A DNA stretch of 40,465 nucleotides from an uncultured Pedobacter sp. (GTDB lineage: Bacteria; Bacteroidota; Bacteroidia; Sphingobacteriales; Sphingobacteriaceae), in contig NZ_CAMLHF010000022.1 of NCBI RefSeq assembly GCF_946479715.1, forward strand, positions 1-40,465, in the 5' to 3' direction. Positions 1 to 9,302 of this stretch are shown here, piece by piece. Under the pieces are notes generated by a model that saw only the letters and a list, made by a program, of their open reading frames with translations, had not been told where the DNA came from and did not search any database. Made by a program: the position numbers and the translations under genes. Positions within the stretch are counted from its first letter, which is position 1; each line of letters starts with the position of its first letter.

Positions 1-1
1 T

Positions 2-373
2 GCGGCTACTGTAAGTCAGATTGATTTATTAGCCTCATTCTCAGCACTGCTCGGCCAGCCAATACCTGCAGGAGATGCTCCCGACAGCGAGAATACCATT
101 GATGTATTTCTTGGCCAATCTAAAAAGGGAAGGTCTGTCTTGATAGAACATGCAAACACTCTTTCGATAGTAAAAGATGGCTGGAAGTATATTGAGCCAA
201 GTAATGGGCCAGCCTATAACAAATTGGTGGGAATAGAAATGGGTAGTTTAAAAGAAGCGCAGTTGTATAACCTGAAAACTGATGAGGCGGAGAAAAATAA
301 CCTTGCTGCCAAATATCCGGATAAAGTAAAGATGCTTAAGGATTTATTGACGACTATAAAAGATAAACCCTGA
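2..373 (+). CDS. Sulfatase, C-terminal part (truncated by window edge)
   Basis: The open frame enters from the left edge and ends at a stop at 371-373, so only about the last 123 residues are seen. The segment contains VSQIDLLASFSALLG, then a GRSVLIEHANTLSIVKDGWKYI stretch split over the core beta-sheet, and ends with QLYNLKTDEAEKNNLA and a helix. This order (target-selection helix, 'raw weight on the product strand', 'LYNL..D..E..NLA' tail) is the usual C-terminal signature of S1 (alkaline-phosphatase fold) sulfatases. The catalytic Cys/Ser region lies outside the window. It probably removes sulfate esters from a glycan in the periplasm and belongs to a PUL that continues to the left. It converges on the sigma-factor gene. 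The family is clear; the substrate is not. Confidence 0.85.
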   Translation, partial: AATVSQIDLLASFSALLGQPIPAGDAPDSENTIDVFLGQSKKGRSVLIEHANTLSIVKDGWKYIEPSNGPAYNKLVGIEMGSLKEAQLYNLKTDEAEKNNLAAKYPDKVKMLKDLLTTIKDKP

Positions 374-459
374 AGTTGATACGGCATAACTATCAACCAG
401 TTATGAAAGCATGTGCTAAGCATATTTTTCTATGCAGTTTATAGTGGTTGATTTGAACG

Positions 460-1050
460 CTAAAAAAGAGAGAGTACAAACAGGCAAAAAATGATAATTC
501 TTTCTGTGTGACCAAAGAAATAACTTCGAAGAAGTCTCAGTGCTTTGCGCATGTGCTGTTCAACGGTGTTTTCGGAAATATGTAACTCTGAAGCGATTTC
601 TTTATTTGAGAGGTGATGGTTGCGGCTAAGGTTAAAAACACTTCTGCACTTTAAAGGAAGCTTTTCTATCTGAAACGCCAGCTGCTGTTCCAGTTCTCTG
701 GATTCAATTGCTTGTAAAGTGGAATTGTCTGTTTCTGTAAAATGATGAAAACTATGTTCTTCATATTTCTTTAACAATTTTTCTCGTCGGTAATGATCTA
801 TGATCTTGTGCTTAACAGTGGTATACAGAAATGCAGAAAGGTTGATGATTTGATTTGCCGTTTTTTTTCTTGTAAATAACATCAAAAAAGTTTCCTGAAT
901 AATTTCCTCAGATAATTCCCTGCTCCGGGTTTTGCTCAATGCGGCCGACAACAAACGCACAGCATACCTTTTGTATAGCACTTCAAAAGCATTATCCGCT
1001 CCATTCTGCCATAGCAATATCAATTCTGCATCACTAAGCTCCACAGGCAT
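460..1050 (-). CDS. ECF RNA polymerase sigma factor (Bacteroidetes FecI-like)
   Basis: The protein has about 196 residues. An in-frame TTG at 1068 would add six residues, but the ATG at 1050 (MPVELSDAELI) gives the normal family start. Region 2 is seen as DNAFEVLYKRYAVRLLSAAL, followed by SEEIIQETFLMLF and LSAFLYTTVKHKIIDHYRRE. Region 4 has IEKLPLKCRSVFNLSRNHH and then a helix-turn-helix, NKEIASELHISENTVEQHMRKAL. The tail (IIIFCLFVLSLF) is strongly hydrophobic, which is common in this group. In related systems the sigma is held by a FecR anti-sigma and freed when a SusC with an STN domain senses its glycan. Here FecR is encoded divergently, 238 bp away, and is followed by an STN-SusC, so it should control PUL 1. 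The gene converges on the upstream sulfatase. Confidence 0.92.
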   Translation of the reverse strand: MPVELSDAELILLWQNGADNAFEVLYKRYAVRLLSAALSKTRSRELSEEIIQETFLMLFTRKKTANQIINLSAFLYTTVKHKIIDHYRREKLLKKYEEHSFHHFTETDNSTLQAIESRELEQQLAFQIEKLPLKCRSVFNLSRNHHLSNKEIASELHISENTVEQHMRKALRLLRSYFFGHTERIIIFCLFVLSLF

Positions 1051-1225
1051 AACTCTATATTTGGTCAACGAAAATCCTCAAAAATTAATTATCAGTGCAG
1101 GCGAAAGATGCCTGTATCCATTAATACGAAAATAAGCAACATAATTATCATAACTGTCCTTTACTATCCTGCTCTGTCATTGGATAAATCTGCTGAATGA
1201 TACTGAATCTAAAAAAAATAAAGAA

Positions 1226-1255
1226 GGAATAACGGTTGGCTAATTTTCATACGTC
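1226..1255 (+). promoter_or_regulatory. Candidate ECF-sigma promoter of the FecR gene
   Basis: GGAATAAC at 1226-1233 and CGTC at 1252-1255 are separated by 18 bases and lie 33 bases before the FecR start. They resemble the AAC / CGTC elements common in ECF-dependent promoters. No TAnnTTTG housekeeping -7 element is seen in 1069-1288. The match is short and could be chance; it suggests autocontrol by the neighbouring sigma factor. Confidence 0.3.
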
Positions 1256-1288
1256 TTACCATTATAAACAAGCCCCGATAGATCATTT

Positions 1289-2449
1289 ATGGATAGCGAA
1301 AGGTTACAATATTTATTTGAACGGTATCATGCTTCCCGCTGCACTGAGGAGGAGCTGGAGGAACTTAATGACTGGTACGAAAAACTAGGTACTGACAATG
1401 GGCAGATCGAGCATTGGATTAACCAGGCAGGAGGGGAGGAGCAGTTGTCGGAAGAGTTGTATCGTAATTTTAACAAAAGAAAAAACATACAGAAGAAACA
1501 CCAGCTGATTAGCTGGTCGTGGAAAGCATCAGCAGCTGCGATTTTGATTTTACTCGGTACAGGATTCTTGTTTTATAAGCTGCTTCCAGGCCGTTCGGAG
1601 ACTCCTGCAGAACTAGTACAAGTTCCGATACCGCCAGGAAAGAATAAAGCAGTACTAACACTTGCTGATGGCACAAAAATTATCCTTGATGATAGTAATA
1701 ATGGAGAGATTTCCAACAAGAATGGTGTTTTGATTACTAAAACGGATAGTGGAAGTTTGGCCTATCATACTGAAAAAAATCAGGCGGTTACACCAGACAG
1801 AATGGCCTACCATACGTTATATGTACCAAGAGGAGGGCAGTATAAGGTAAAACTGCCAGATGGAACTAAGGTTTGGATGAATTCTGAATCTACACTGTAT
1901 TTTCCAATAACTTCTAATGGGAAGGATCGTCAGGTACGTTTAACCGGTGAGGCTTATTTTGAAGTAGCCCATAATAAGCGGCAGCCTTTTAAGGTACAAA
2001 CAGGAGATCAGTTAGTAAGTGTATTGGGGACTCATTTTAACGTAAAAGGATATCCAGAGGATGCTGATATTGCCACCACGCTATTGCAGGGCAGTGTTCG
2101 TATCAGTAAGTTGTCCACCGGTCAGGCCAAAATGCTGCTACCCGGTCAACAATCGAACCTCAAACAAAGCAGAAAAGATATTGATATCAGCTATGTCAAA
2201 ACTGATCAGGCTATTGCCTGGAAGAACGGTTATTTTCTGTTTGATAATCAAGATATTAAAAGTGTAATGAAGACCATAAGCCGATGGTATAATGTGGATG
2301 TTACCTATAGCAAAAATTTAGGGAATGATCGCTTCGGAGGTACTTTCTCCAGAAACGCAAATCTGTCAGAGCTCCTGGCAAATCTACAGGAGCTGGGTGG
2401 CGTTCGTTTCCAGATAACCAACCGAAATATCCATGTGGGTAGTAACTAA
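1289..2449 (+). CDS. FecR-family anti-sigma factor
   Basis: The protein has 386 residues in the standard Bacteroidetes FecR layout. The cytoplasmic N-terminal sigma-binding part is residues 1-75 (ERLQYLFERYHASRCTEEEL). One transmembrane helix is at about 79-97. The periplasmic FecR domain is about 175-270 (YVPRGGQYKVKLPDGTKVWM, LTGEAYFEVAHNKRQPFKV, LGTHFNVKGY). The C-terminal DUF4974 is about 310-383 (DNQDIKSVMKTISRWYNVDV). It would inhibit the ECF sigma encoded divergently and receive the signal from the STN domain of the SusC 167 bases downstream. Family assignment is firm; the sigma-FecR-SusC pairing is inferred from order. Confidence 0.95.
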   Translation: MDSERLQYLFERYHASRCTEEELEELNDWYEKLGTDNGQIEHWINQAGGEEQLSEELYRNFNKRKNIQKKHQLISWSWKASAAAILILLGTGFLFYKLLPGRSETPAELVQVPIPPGKNKAVLTLADGTKIILDDSNNGEISNKNGVLITKTDSGSLAYHTEKNQAVTPDRMAYHTLYVPRGGQYKVKLPDGTKVWMNSESTLYFPITSNGKDRQVRLTGEAYFEVAHNKRQPFKVQTGDQLVSVLGTHFNVKGYPEDADIATTLLQGSVRISKLSTGQAKMLLPGQQSNLKQSRKDIDISYVKTDQAIAWKNGYFLFDNQDIKSVMKTISRWYNVDVTYSKNLGNDRFGGTFSRNANLSELLANLQELGGVRFQITNRNIHVGSN

Positions 2450-2521
2450 TATTTTTTTACATAAAAGCTAAAGAAAGGAGTAAGATGTGTAACCGCTAAC
2501 AAAAAATTAGGACACCAAAAA

Positions 2522-2546
2522 CCAAGGACGTTTGAGCCGTCCTTGG
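2522..2546 (+). promoter_or_regulatory. Hairpin in the leader of the first SusC gene
   Basis: CCAAGGACG (2522-2530) and CGTCCTTGG (2538-2546) form a perfect 9-bp stem with a 7-base loop. No T-run follows, so it is not a standard terminator. It sits between FecR and SusC, 70 bases before the SusC start, and could be an attenuator, a stabilising 5' leader structure, or a break between a low-level FecR transcript and the SusC transcript. Confidence 0.5.
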
Positions 2547-2616
2547 CATGCCAGATTGAACTGGGACTGGAGGTCTGATCAAACTAAACGAATAATTTAA
2601 AAAACCAACCAACCAA

Positions 2617-5600
2617 ATGTATAAAAAAAATACTGAAATAGTTTTCAGGAGGGATTCCTGTATGTTTCGACTAATATCCCTAAAGATGAGACTAACATAT
2701 ATGTTATTGTTTTTTACTGTTTTTCAGCTCAGGGCCGAAAGCTTTGCGCAGAAAATAAGTATATCTGTTCAGAATGCGCAGATAACGGATGTCATCTCTG
2801 AGCTTAAGAAGCAGACGGATTTTGATTTCCTTTACAACAATGCTACACTAAAAAATGCAAAGCCGGTTACCCTGGATATCAGGAACCTTGACCTGAAAAA
2901 GGTTTTGGATCTTTGTTTTGAAAAGCAACCTTTTGACTACAAAATCCGAAATAAGACGGTACTGATTACCGCAAAAAGGCGCTGGGATAATACGCTCTGG
3001 CCATCTGTTGAAAAATGGCAGGTGCTAAAGGGAGTTGTCAGGGATTCTGCCACAAATGAAACGTTAATAGGGGTGTCGGTAATGGTTGAAGGAACCAAGA
3101 TCGGGGCGGTAACTGATAAGGATGGTAATTTTACCATCAGCCACCCCGAGCCGAATTTTGTTCTGGTGCTTTCTTATTTGGGCTATCGTACCGAAAAAAT
3201 ATCCATCAATGGACAACAATCCATTGAGATTAAAATGAGCAAGATGAACACGAGCCTGAATGAGGTGGTGGTTGTTGGTTATGGTACACGGGTTAAAGGT
3301 GCCATTACAGGCGCCATTTCAACGGTTAAGTCTGATGTATTTGAGAACAGACCGCTTAATAATAGCCTGGATGCATTGCAGGGCACTGTGCCCGGATTGA
3401 CCATTACCAAGGGTAGCGGACAACCCGGAAATCAAAGCTACGGCATAAAAATTCGCGGCTATTCCTCTGTAAATGAAAGTAATCCCCTAACACTCGTTGA
3501 TGGCATCCCGGGAGATATTGATAACATCAATCCAAATGACATTGCTGAAATATCTGTGTTAAAAGATGCCTCGGCAGCCATTTACGGTGCGCGCGCAGCA
3601 GACGGAGTAATTATTGTAACCACTAAAAAAGGAAAAAGCGGAAAACCGGAAATAACTTATAGCGGAACTGTAGGCTTGAAAACGCCAACTTACCTAAGGA
3701 AAATTCAGAATACCTTAGAGTACGCTGAATTTATGGATGAGGGTCTTCGTAACGCCGGTATCAATGGGTTTCCTCAGGAGGTATTTGATAAAATCAGGGC
3801 TAATGCAGCACCAGAACTTGATGGTGGCTGGAATTATGGAATCACTAGCTATCCTGGTTTTTATGGTTATACAGACTGGAACAAAGAAATCTATAAAAAT
3901 TCTACTCAGCAACTACATAACCTTTCCATATCAGGTGGCGGGGAAAACAATAATTATGTAGTATCTATGGGCTACAATAAAGATGAAGGATCACTCCGGT
4001 TCGGAGAAAACAATTCCGAAAGGTATAACCTTCGCCTCAACTATGATTTTCGACTGACCCCTAAGCTCAACTTTGAAACAAGAACCAGTTTTGAGAATAA
4101 GTCTACCATTACGCCAACTATGCTTGGGAATGCGCTGACCAATGTTACCAGACAGTTTCCTTACCAACCGGTGCGGAATCCAAACGGACAGTTCTATGGT
4201 TATCAGGGCTATGAAAATCCTGCGCAGTCTCTGGAAGAAGCCGGTAGCCAGCGGGGAAGCTCTTCTAGATTTGCCACAAATTTTAAAGCAGATTATACCA
4301 TCCTGGAAGGGCTTAAATTAACGGGACAGGCTGCTATCAGATTGGATTACCTCAATGACAATGGGGCCAGTCGGACCTTTACGCGTTATAATTATGTGGG
4401 TGAGGTTCAGGACATCAGGAATACACCGAATTCCGCCTCTTACCTTAATCTGAAAACATTAAACCAACTGTATCAGGTATACCTGGACTATAATAAACAA
4501 CTGGGTGCTGATCATAGAATAAACTTTACCGGGGGAGGATCGATTGAAAAAACAAAAATCGAGGGCCAGACAACCTATGGTTATAATTTTATTGGCAATG
4601 ACATCTTTACTTTAAACCTTGCTGACAGAACTAAAGCTGCTTATGCCAATTTTACGGGTAGATTGAGCAATCAGGCACTCGGTTCTTATTTTGGTAGGTT
4701 CAGCTATTCCTTTAGGGAGAAATTGGTCTTAGACCTTACGGCACGTGCCGACGGTAGTTCCAAATTCTCACCGGATAAACGCTGGAGTGCGGTATTCCCA
4801 TCAGCTGCACTGGCCTACAATTTATCTGAAGAAAGTTTTGTTAAGTCCCTCAATACTTTTGATCTGTTAAAGCTCAGGGCGTCATGGGGTAAAATGGGTA
4901 ACCAGGAGATTGGACAATTGGGCTTGTATGATTACATACCTTTAATTTCTATAATTTCAGATAATGCTAATAATGCTATACCATACCCAATTGGGAGTCC
5001 GAATGCAGGTTTAATAGGAGTCAATGCGAATCCAGCATCTGTTGACAGAACCTGGGAAACGATCGAAAACAAAAATATCGGGGTGGATATGGCATTGCTT
5101 GGTTCCAGACTTAATTTTTCTTTTGATTACTATAATAAAACCAACAATGATATGTTGGTTGATATCGCTGTACCCGCAACCTACGGCGGTAAGGCACCTT
5201 CTTCCAACCAGGGAAAGCTGGTTACCAAAGGATTTGAAACCTCAGTGACCTGGAAAGACAAGGTAGGTGATTTTCGCTACAGCGTATCGCTACAGCTTAG
5301 TGACAGCAAAAACAAACTGGTGGACCTGAAAAATCTGGACAATTACCAGGAGGGCCTTAACAAGTTCAGGCAAGGTTATGGCATCTGGTCTTATTTCGGT
5401 TATGTGTACGAGGGCATCATCCAGAACCAGGAACAGTTGGATAACTATAAGAAACTTACCGGCGTTCCTGCCCGAGTGGCCATTGGTGATGTGATGTACC
5501 GTGATGTTGACGGAGACGGAAAATTGACAGCTTTTGGTGATAAATCCAAAGGACTGAATGGTGATATGGTTTATCTCGGTAATCTGATTCCCAGGTATAC

Positions 5601-6090
5601 CTTTTCTTCTAACATTAGTGTAGGATTTAAACAATTAGACCTTCAGGTATTTTTACAGGGGGTAGGAAAAAGAGATGTAAGGTATGAGGGTAACATTGCT
5701 ACCCCAAATACGTTTTACTGGCCTTCGCTTTCTTATTACAATGGAAAAACCTGGACGCCAGAGAGAACGGATGCTAAATTTCCGCGATATCTACCTGGTG
5801 GTGTAGGTTATGATGACATCAGAAGTTATGATTATCGTGCCTCATCGCTCACCATGCAGAATGTAGCCTATTTAAGATTCAAGGTGATTACCCTGGGGTA
5901 TAACCTGCCAGCTAGCGTTGCCAACAGTTTAAAAATGAAAACTGCCAGGATATTCTTCAGTGGTCAGGATCTTTTTACCATTTCCAAAGGAACATTTGGA
6001 GGGAACTTTGATCCGGAGGATGGCTTCAGAAATGAGGGTACTTATCCTTTCAATAAAGTGTATTCGCTGGGTCTTACTGTTAAATTTTAA
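2617..6090 (+). CDS. SusC/RagA TonB-linked outer-membrane transporter with STN signalling domain
   Basis: The protein has 1157 residues. A signal peptide ends near AESFAQ (residues 40-45). An STN domain covers about 46-120 (ISVQNAQITDVISELKKQTD, FDFLYNN). A carboxypeptidase-regulatory-like beta-sandwich follows at about 137-212 (LKGVVRDSATNETLIGVSVM). The plug has VVVGYGT, LVDGIPGDIDNINPNDIAEI and SVLKDASAAIYGARAADGVI, and a large beta-barrel ends in LGLTVKF. It imports oligosaccharides through the SusD lid. The STN domain marks it as the sensor that talks to FecR. An in-frame ATG at 2662 has a strong AGGAGG eight to fourteen bases upstream and gives a tighter signal peptide, so it is a possible alternative start; the longer start is kept because SusC proteins of this type often have such an N-terminal extension. 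No TAnnTTTG element lies upstream, fitting ECF control. Confidence 0.96.
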   Translation: MYKKNTEIVFRRDSCMFRLISLKMRLTYMLLFFTVFQLRAESFAQKISISVQNAQITDVISELKKQTDFDFLYNNATLKNAKPVTLDIRNLDLKKVLDLCFEKQPFDYKIRNKTVLITAKRRWDNTLWPSVEKWQVLKGVVRDSATNETLIGVSVMVEGTKIGAVTDKDGNFTISHPEPNFVLVLSYLGYRTEKISINGQQSIEIKMSKMNTSLNEVVVVGYGTRVKGAITGAISTVKSDVFENRPLNNSLDALQGTVPGLTITKGSGQPGNQSYGIKIRGYSSVNESNPLTLVDGIPGDIDNINPNDIAEISVLKDASAAIYGARAADGVIIVTTKKGKSGKPEITYSGTVGLKTPTYLRKIQNTLEYAEFMDEGLRNAGINGFPQEVFDKIRANAAPELDGGWNYGITSYPGFYGYTDWNKEIYKNSTQQLHNLSISGGGENNNYVVSMGYNKDEGSLRFGENNSERYNLRLNYDFRLTPKLNFETRTSFENKSTITPTMLGNALTNVTRQFPYQPVRNPNGQFYGYQGYENPAQSLEEAGSQRGSSSRFATNFKADYTILEGLKLTGQAAIRLDYLNDNGASRTFTRYNYVGEVQDIRNTPNSASYLNLKTLNQLYQVYLDYNKQLGADHRINFTGGGSIEKTKIEGQTTYGYNFIGNDIFTLNLADRTKAAYANFTGRLSNQALGSYFGRFSYSFREKLVLDLTARADGSSKFSPDKRWSAVFPSAALAYNLSEESFVKSLNTFDLLKLRASWGKMGNQEIGQLGLYDYIPLISIISDNANNAIPYPIGSPNAGLIGVNANPASVDRTWETIENKNIGVDMALLGSRLNFSFDYYNKTNNDMLVDIAVPATYGGKAPSSNQGKLVTKGFETSVTWKDKVGDFRYSVSLQLSDSKNKLVDLKNLDNYQEGLNKFRQGYGIWSYFGYVYEGIIQNQEQLDNYKKLTGVPARVAIGDVMYRDVDGDGKLTAFGDKSKGLNGDMVYLGNLIPRYTFSSNISVGFKQLDLQVFLQGVGKRDVRYEGNIATPNTFYWPSLSYYNGKTWTPERTDAKFPRYLPGGVGYDDIRSYDYRASSLTMQNVAYLRFKVITLGYNLPASVANSLKMKTARIFFSGQDLFTISKGTFGGNFDPEDGFRNEGTYPFNKVYSLGLTVKF

Positions 6091-6101
6091 ACGCAAGCTT
6101 T

Positions 6102-7793
6102 ATGAAACTTAAATATATTAATCATAGAAAATTATTAATTGCGGGCGTGTTTATCCTTGCCGCGCTTTTAAACGGATGCAAAAAAGACCTTAACCTGGTT
6201 TCGGAGGACAGTATCACTGATGCTACATTCTGGAAAACAGGTGCAGATTTTAAACTGGCTGCAAATAATTTGTATAAGGGACTTGATCGCTTTGGTTTTG
6301 AGGATACCGAATCAGATATTGCTTTTAATTTTCCAAACTCGGTAAGTAACGGAAACCTGCAGCCTGCCGAGTCAGTTGATCTCTGGACAGACAGCTATGG
6401 CTATATTCGGTCATCGAACAACATCATTGAAAAAGGATCGACAAGTACAGATGCTGAAATAAAAAGGTATGTGGCGGAGGCCAAATTCTTTAGGGCATGG
6501 TACTACTGGAAGTTACTGAGGCTATATGGTGGAGTGCCATTAATTACAAAAGTTTTGGCAACTGATGATCCGGCTTTATTTACTCCCAGATCAAGCAGAA
6601 CGGAAACTGTTGATTTCATTCTTAAAGATTTACAGGAAGCCAAAGCTGACCTGCCTTTGCAATCGGCACTCGCTTCTGTGGATGTTGGTAGGATTACCCA
6701 AGGTGCAACGCTTGCTTTAACTGCACGTGTGGCACTATTTGAGGGGACATGGGGGAAATTCAGGGCTGATGGCAATGCCACAAAATATATTGATGCTGCG
6801 ATTGCTGCTTCAAGGGAGATCATCAACAGTGGTACATATGGTTTGTATACTGACAAGGGTGTGCAAAGCTATCGTTACTTATTTTTGGAAGATGGCGACG
6901 ACTCCAGGGAATCGATTTTGGACAGGAGATATGCCCGAAATATCCTGGGACATGACATTCCCTATCAGTATGATGGGAACGGTTATAACCCGACCAGAAA
7001 GATGGTGGATCTTTATTTAGATAAGAACGGATTGCCGATCACAGCTCCGGGAACGGTTTTCAAAGGCTATGGCACTTTTGTTTCTGAATTTCAGGATAGG
7101 GACCCAAGGATGACCATGACGATGATCATTCCGGGAACGTTGACCAATAGGGTTTTCTTTCCCGTAACTAAGATTGCCAACTGGCCTGATAAGCCGCAAC
7201 GTAATTTTAATACAGGATATATACTCTATAAATATATGTCGGAAGATCCATTAGCCAATAATTCCGGACAAAATGGGGATGCCAGTATATTTGACTTTGA
7301 TCGCCACCTTATCCGCTATGCAGAGGTGTTGCTTATTTATGCGGAAGCAGTTTTTGAAAAAGCAGGAGCAATAAGCGACGGCGATCTTGATCTTTCGATT
7401 AATAAACTCAGGGATCGTGCGGGTATGCCGCATTTGACAAACACTTTTGTGGCTGCCAATAACCTTAATATGAGAAATGAGATCAGGAGGGAAAGAACTG
7501 TTGAGCTCACTTTGGAAGGATTCAGGTATGATGACTTGCGCAGATGGAAAACTGCCGAGACTGAATTGCCACAGGATGTTAAAGGAATTAAAATTACTGG
7601 TTCTGAATGGGCCGAGAAAACACCATACAGTGATCCGAGCTACCTAAGTAAGGTAGATGCAAATGGTTTTCTGATTGCTGAAAAAAGCCGAAAGTTCGAT
7701 CCAAATAAGGATTATCTTCAACCGCTTCCGACTAAAGAGGTTGCCTTTTATCAGGCGAATGGCCACAAATTAGAACAAAATCCTGGCTGGTAG
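6102..7793 (+). CDS. RagB/SusD-family outer-membrane glycan-binding lipoprotein
   Basis: The protein has 563 residues. The lipoprotein signal ends in LLNGC, with the lipidated Cys at residue 26. The helical TPR-like region contains AEAKFFRAWYYWKLLRLYGG and VPLI, the standard SusD marker. The C-terminal half has HLIRYAEVLLIYAEAVFEKA, INKLRDRAGMP, RRERTVELTLEGFRYDDLRR and a final PLPTKEVAFYQANGHKLEQN. It would bind oligosaccharide at the cell surface and close over the SusC barrel encoded 11 bases upstream. It is in the same operon, and a terminator follows at 7810-7839. Substrate unknown. Confidence 0.96.
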   Translation: MKLKYINHRKLLIAGVFILAALLNGCKKDLNLVSEDSITDATFWKTGADFKLAANNLYKGLDRFGFEDTESDIAFNFPNSVSNGNLQPAESVDLWTDSYGYIRSSNNIIEKGSTSTDAEIKRYVAEAKFFRAWYYWKLLRLYGGVPLITKVLATDDPALFTPRSSRTETVDFILKDLQEAKADLPLQSALASVDVGRITQGATLALTARVALFEGTWGKFRADGNATKYIDAAIAASREIINSGTYGLYTDKGVQSYRYLFLEDGDDSRESILDRRYARNILGHDIPYQYDGNGYNPTRKMVDLYLDKNGLPITAPGTVFKGYGTFVSEFQDRDPRMTMTMIIPGTLTNRVFFPVTKIANWPDKPQRNFNTGYILYKYMSEDPLANNSGQNGDASIFDFDRHLIRYAEVLLIYAEAVFEKAGAISDGDLDLSINKLRDRAGMPHLTNTFVAANNLNMRNEIRRERTVELTLEGFRYDDLRRWKTAETELPQDVKGIKITGSEWAEKTPYSDPSYLSKVDANGFLIAEKSRKFDPNKDYLQPLPTKEVAFYQANGHKLEQNPGW

Positions 7794-7809
7794 GATGACT
7801 TTACGCTCG

Positions 7810-7839
7810 AGCTGGCCGACTATTGTCGGCTGGCTTTTT
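7810..7839 (+). terminator. Rho-independent terminator after the first SusD
   Basis: An 11-bp stem, AGCTGGCCGAC / GTCGGCTGGCT (two G-U pairs), with a TATT loop spans 7810-7835 and runs into TTTTT (7835-7839). It lies 17 bases after the SusD stop and before the DUF3863-like gene, so it probably limits read-through rather than ending the locus. Confidence 0.75.
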
Positions 7840-7876
7840 ATACAATAATGATTAAATGAATTAAAAAATAAATTAT

Positions 7877-9226
7877 ATGTTCAAAAAAGTGAGTTTATTA
7901 AACTTCTTGGTTATCTGCCTGATGTCTTTGGCATTTGGACAACAAGCAAAGAAATCAGCTTCTGGGGGGCTTATGGGCCATCGATTTTTAACCTTTAATA
8001 CTATAATAAGGGTAAACCAGATTGAAGTATCAAGGGACCGGAGTGTTGGCGAGGATGAGCGGGCTTTACATACGCCTGAAACAGTTATTGCCTTCAGAAA
8101 AGCTGTTGAAGAGGGTTTTCCTGGAGCGAAGATGACCTGGGCATTTAGTTGGCTGGCGCTGAATGACAGCACAGAGAATTATAAAGAAATCCGGAAACTC
8201 GTGGTTAGCTATCATCATAAATATGGTGACGAGATAACGTTTATCCCCGGAGCATATTTTGCAAATGCTTATAATACTACTGAGCAAGTAAATAAAGACC
8301 TGCATGACGGACTTGCACTTGTAAGTCGGATGGTAGGCAACAGCTACCGTCCGCTTAGTATAGTAGCGGGTTTCCTTTCTGCAAAAAACCAACAATACCT
8401 GGCTGAAAAAGAAAATATACATGTTTGCCAGGGCAACATCTGGAGTCAGTTTGCAATTGATAACCAGGATGGTGATGGTTCTGTTAGTTATCCCTTTTAT
8501 CCTTCAAAAGAGCATTTTTGTAAACCTGCACAAGGTAAGAGCGATTTTATTGACGTTGTTAACCTGGACGGGTGGACTGTGGACTTTTTAGCCGCCAGAC
8601 GACAAGGTTTTGCAGACGGTTTTAACAGCCGTATGGGAGTTGGACCTATAGAAACATTAGGTAAGCACGGAAACGAGATCGGCCTGAAAGAAATGCTTCA
8701 TGCTACTGCTATCCATTTTGATAAGGGCTTTGAATTGAATGGGTTTGGTTGGGTTACTAATTGCTGGGAATTATCCCTTCCTTATGATGCTGCCCGGTTG
8801 AAGGATTGGCTAAGCAGTGTAAAAAAACGTTGGCCGGATACAAAAGTGATTACCCAGGGAGAGTTTGGTTTACTATGGAGATCCCATTACAAAAGCAACG
8901 ATTTCAACTATCGCTTTGTGGAAAAAGGGTCAGGAATTGGTGGTTCGGATGCCAATCTTGAGATTAGTTGGTTTATGAACAAGAATTTCAGGCTGGCATT
9001 GCTCAGGGACTGGAAACTTAATAGCCCGAAGCTGGTAATTGACTTTACCCGTTACGATTTGAATGCAAAGGAACCAATTGGAATGACCAGAAAGTGGAGC
9101 TTAATGGGGGATATTAACCAAAAACAAACCCGTCCGCAGGATAAACCAGTTCCGTTGAGTAAGTTGCCGGAAAAATCAAATTTGATTATAAAAAAGAAAT
9201 ACCCCAATTTATTAAAAGGGTTGTAA
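7877..9226 (+). CDS. Exported DUF3863-like protein, possible glycan-active enzyme
   Basis: The protein has 449 residues with a signal peptide (about 1-21, ending AFGQ). The body contains MGHRFLTFNTIIRVNQIEV, an FPGAKMTWAFSWLALND segment, a GNIWSQFAIDNQDGDGSVSY stretch, and FELNGFGWVTNCWEL. From memory this pattern matches DUF3863, a Bacteroidetes family of unknown function; I cannot check it by search. The alternating beta/alpha pattern and conserved acidic and aromatic residues (for example W-N-C-W-E near 290) suggest a TIM-barrel-like hydrolase or deacetylase fold, which is inference. It follows SusCD in the ECF-controlled PUL and is the only candidate enzyme in that unit besides the sulfatase to the left. 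No lipobox is seen, so it is probably periplasmic. Confidence 0.7.
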   Translation: MFKKVSLLNFLVICLMSLAFGQQAKKSASGGLMGHRFLTFNTIIRVNQIEVSRDRSVGEDERALHTPETVIAFRKAVEEGFPGAKMTWAFSWLALNDSTENYKEIRKLVVSYHHKYGDEITFIPGAYFANAYNTTEQVNKDLHDGLALVSRMVGNSYRPLSIVAGFLSAKNQQYLAEKENIHVCQGNIWSQFAIDNQDGDGSVSYPFYPSKEHFCKPAQGKSDFIDVVNLDGWTVDFLAARRQGFADGFNSRMGVGPIETLGKHGNEIGLKEMLHATAIHFDKGFELNGFGWVTNCWELSLPYDAARLKDWLSSVKKRWPDTKVITQGEFGLLWRSHYKSNDFNYRFVEKGSGIGGSDANLEISWFMNKNFRLALLRDWKLNSPKLVIDFTRYDLNAKEPIGMTRKWSLMGDINQKQTRPQDKPVPLSKLPEKSNLIIKKKYPNLLKGL

Positions 9227-9261
9227 TTTAAACATACAGGGTGATAAGACAGAAAGCTAAA

Positions 9262-9297
9262 TTTCCAGAAGTGTTGATATGTAAACACTTCTGGAAA
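9262..9297. terminator. Hairpin terminator between convergent genes
   Basis: TTTCCAGAAGTGTT (9262-9275) and AACACTTCTGGAAA (9284-9297) pair perfectly over 14 bp with an 8-base loop. It lies between the ends of the DUF3863-like gene (+) and the LytTR gene (-), so it can serve both strands. The T-tracts are weak on either side. Confidence 0.65.
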
Positions 9298-9302
9298 GAA
9301 GC

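Noticed and set aside
375..397. Possible terminator hairpin (GTTGATA / TATCAAC) after the partial sulfatase
   Set aside because: The stem is only 7 bp with a 9-base loop and no T-run; too weak to list as a feature.
5290..5634. Minus-strand open frame of 114 codons within the first SusC
   Set aside because: Antisense shadow of the barrel region; no start context or recognisable product.
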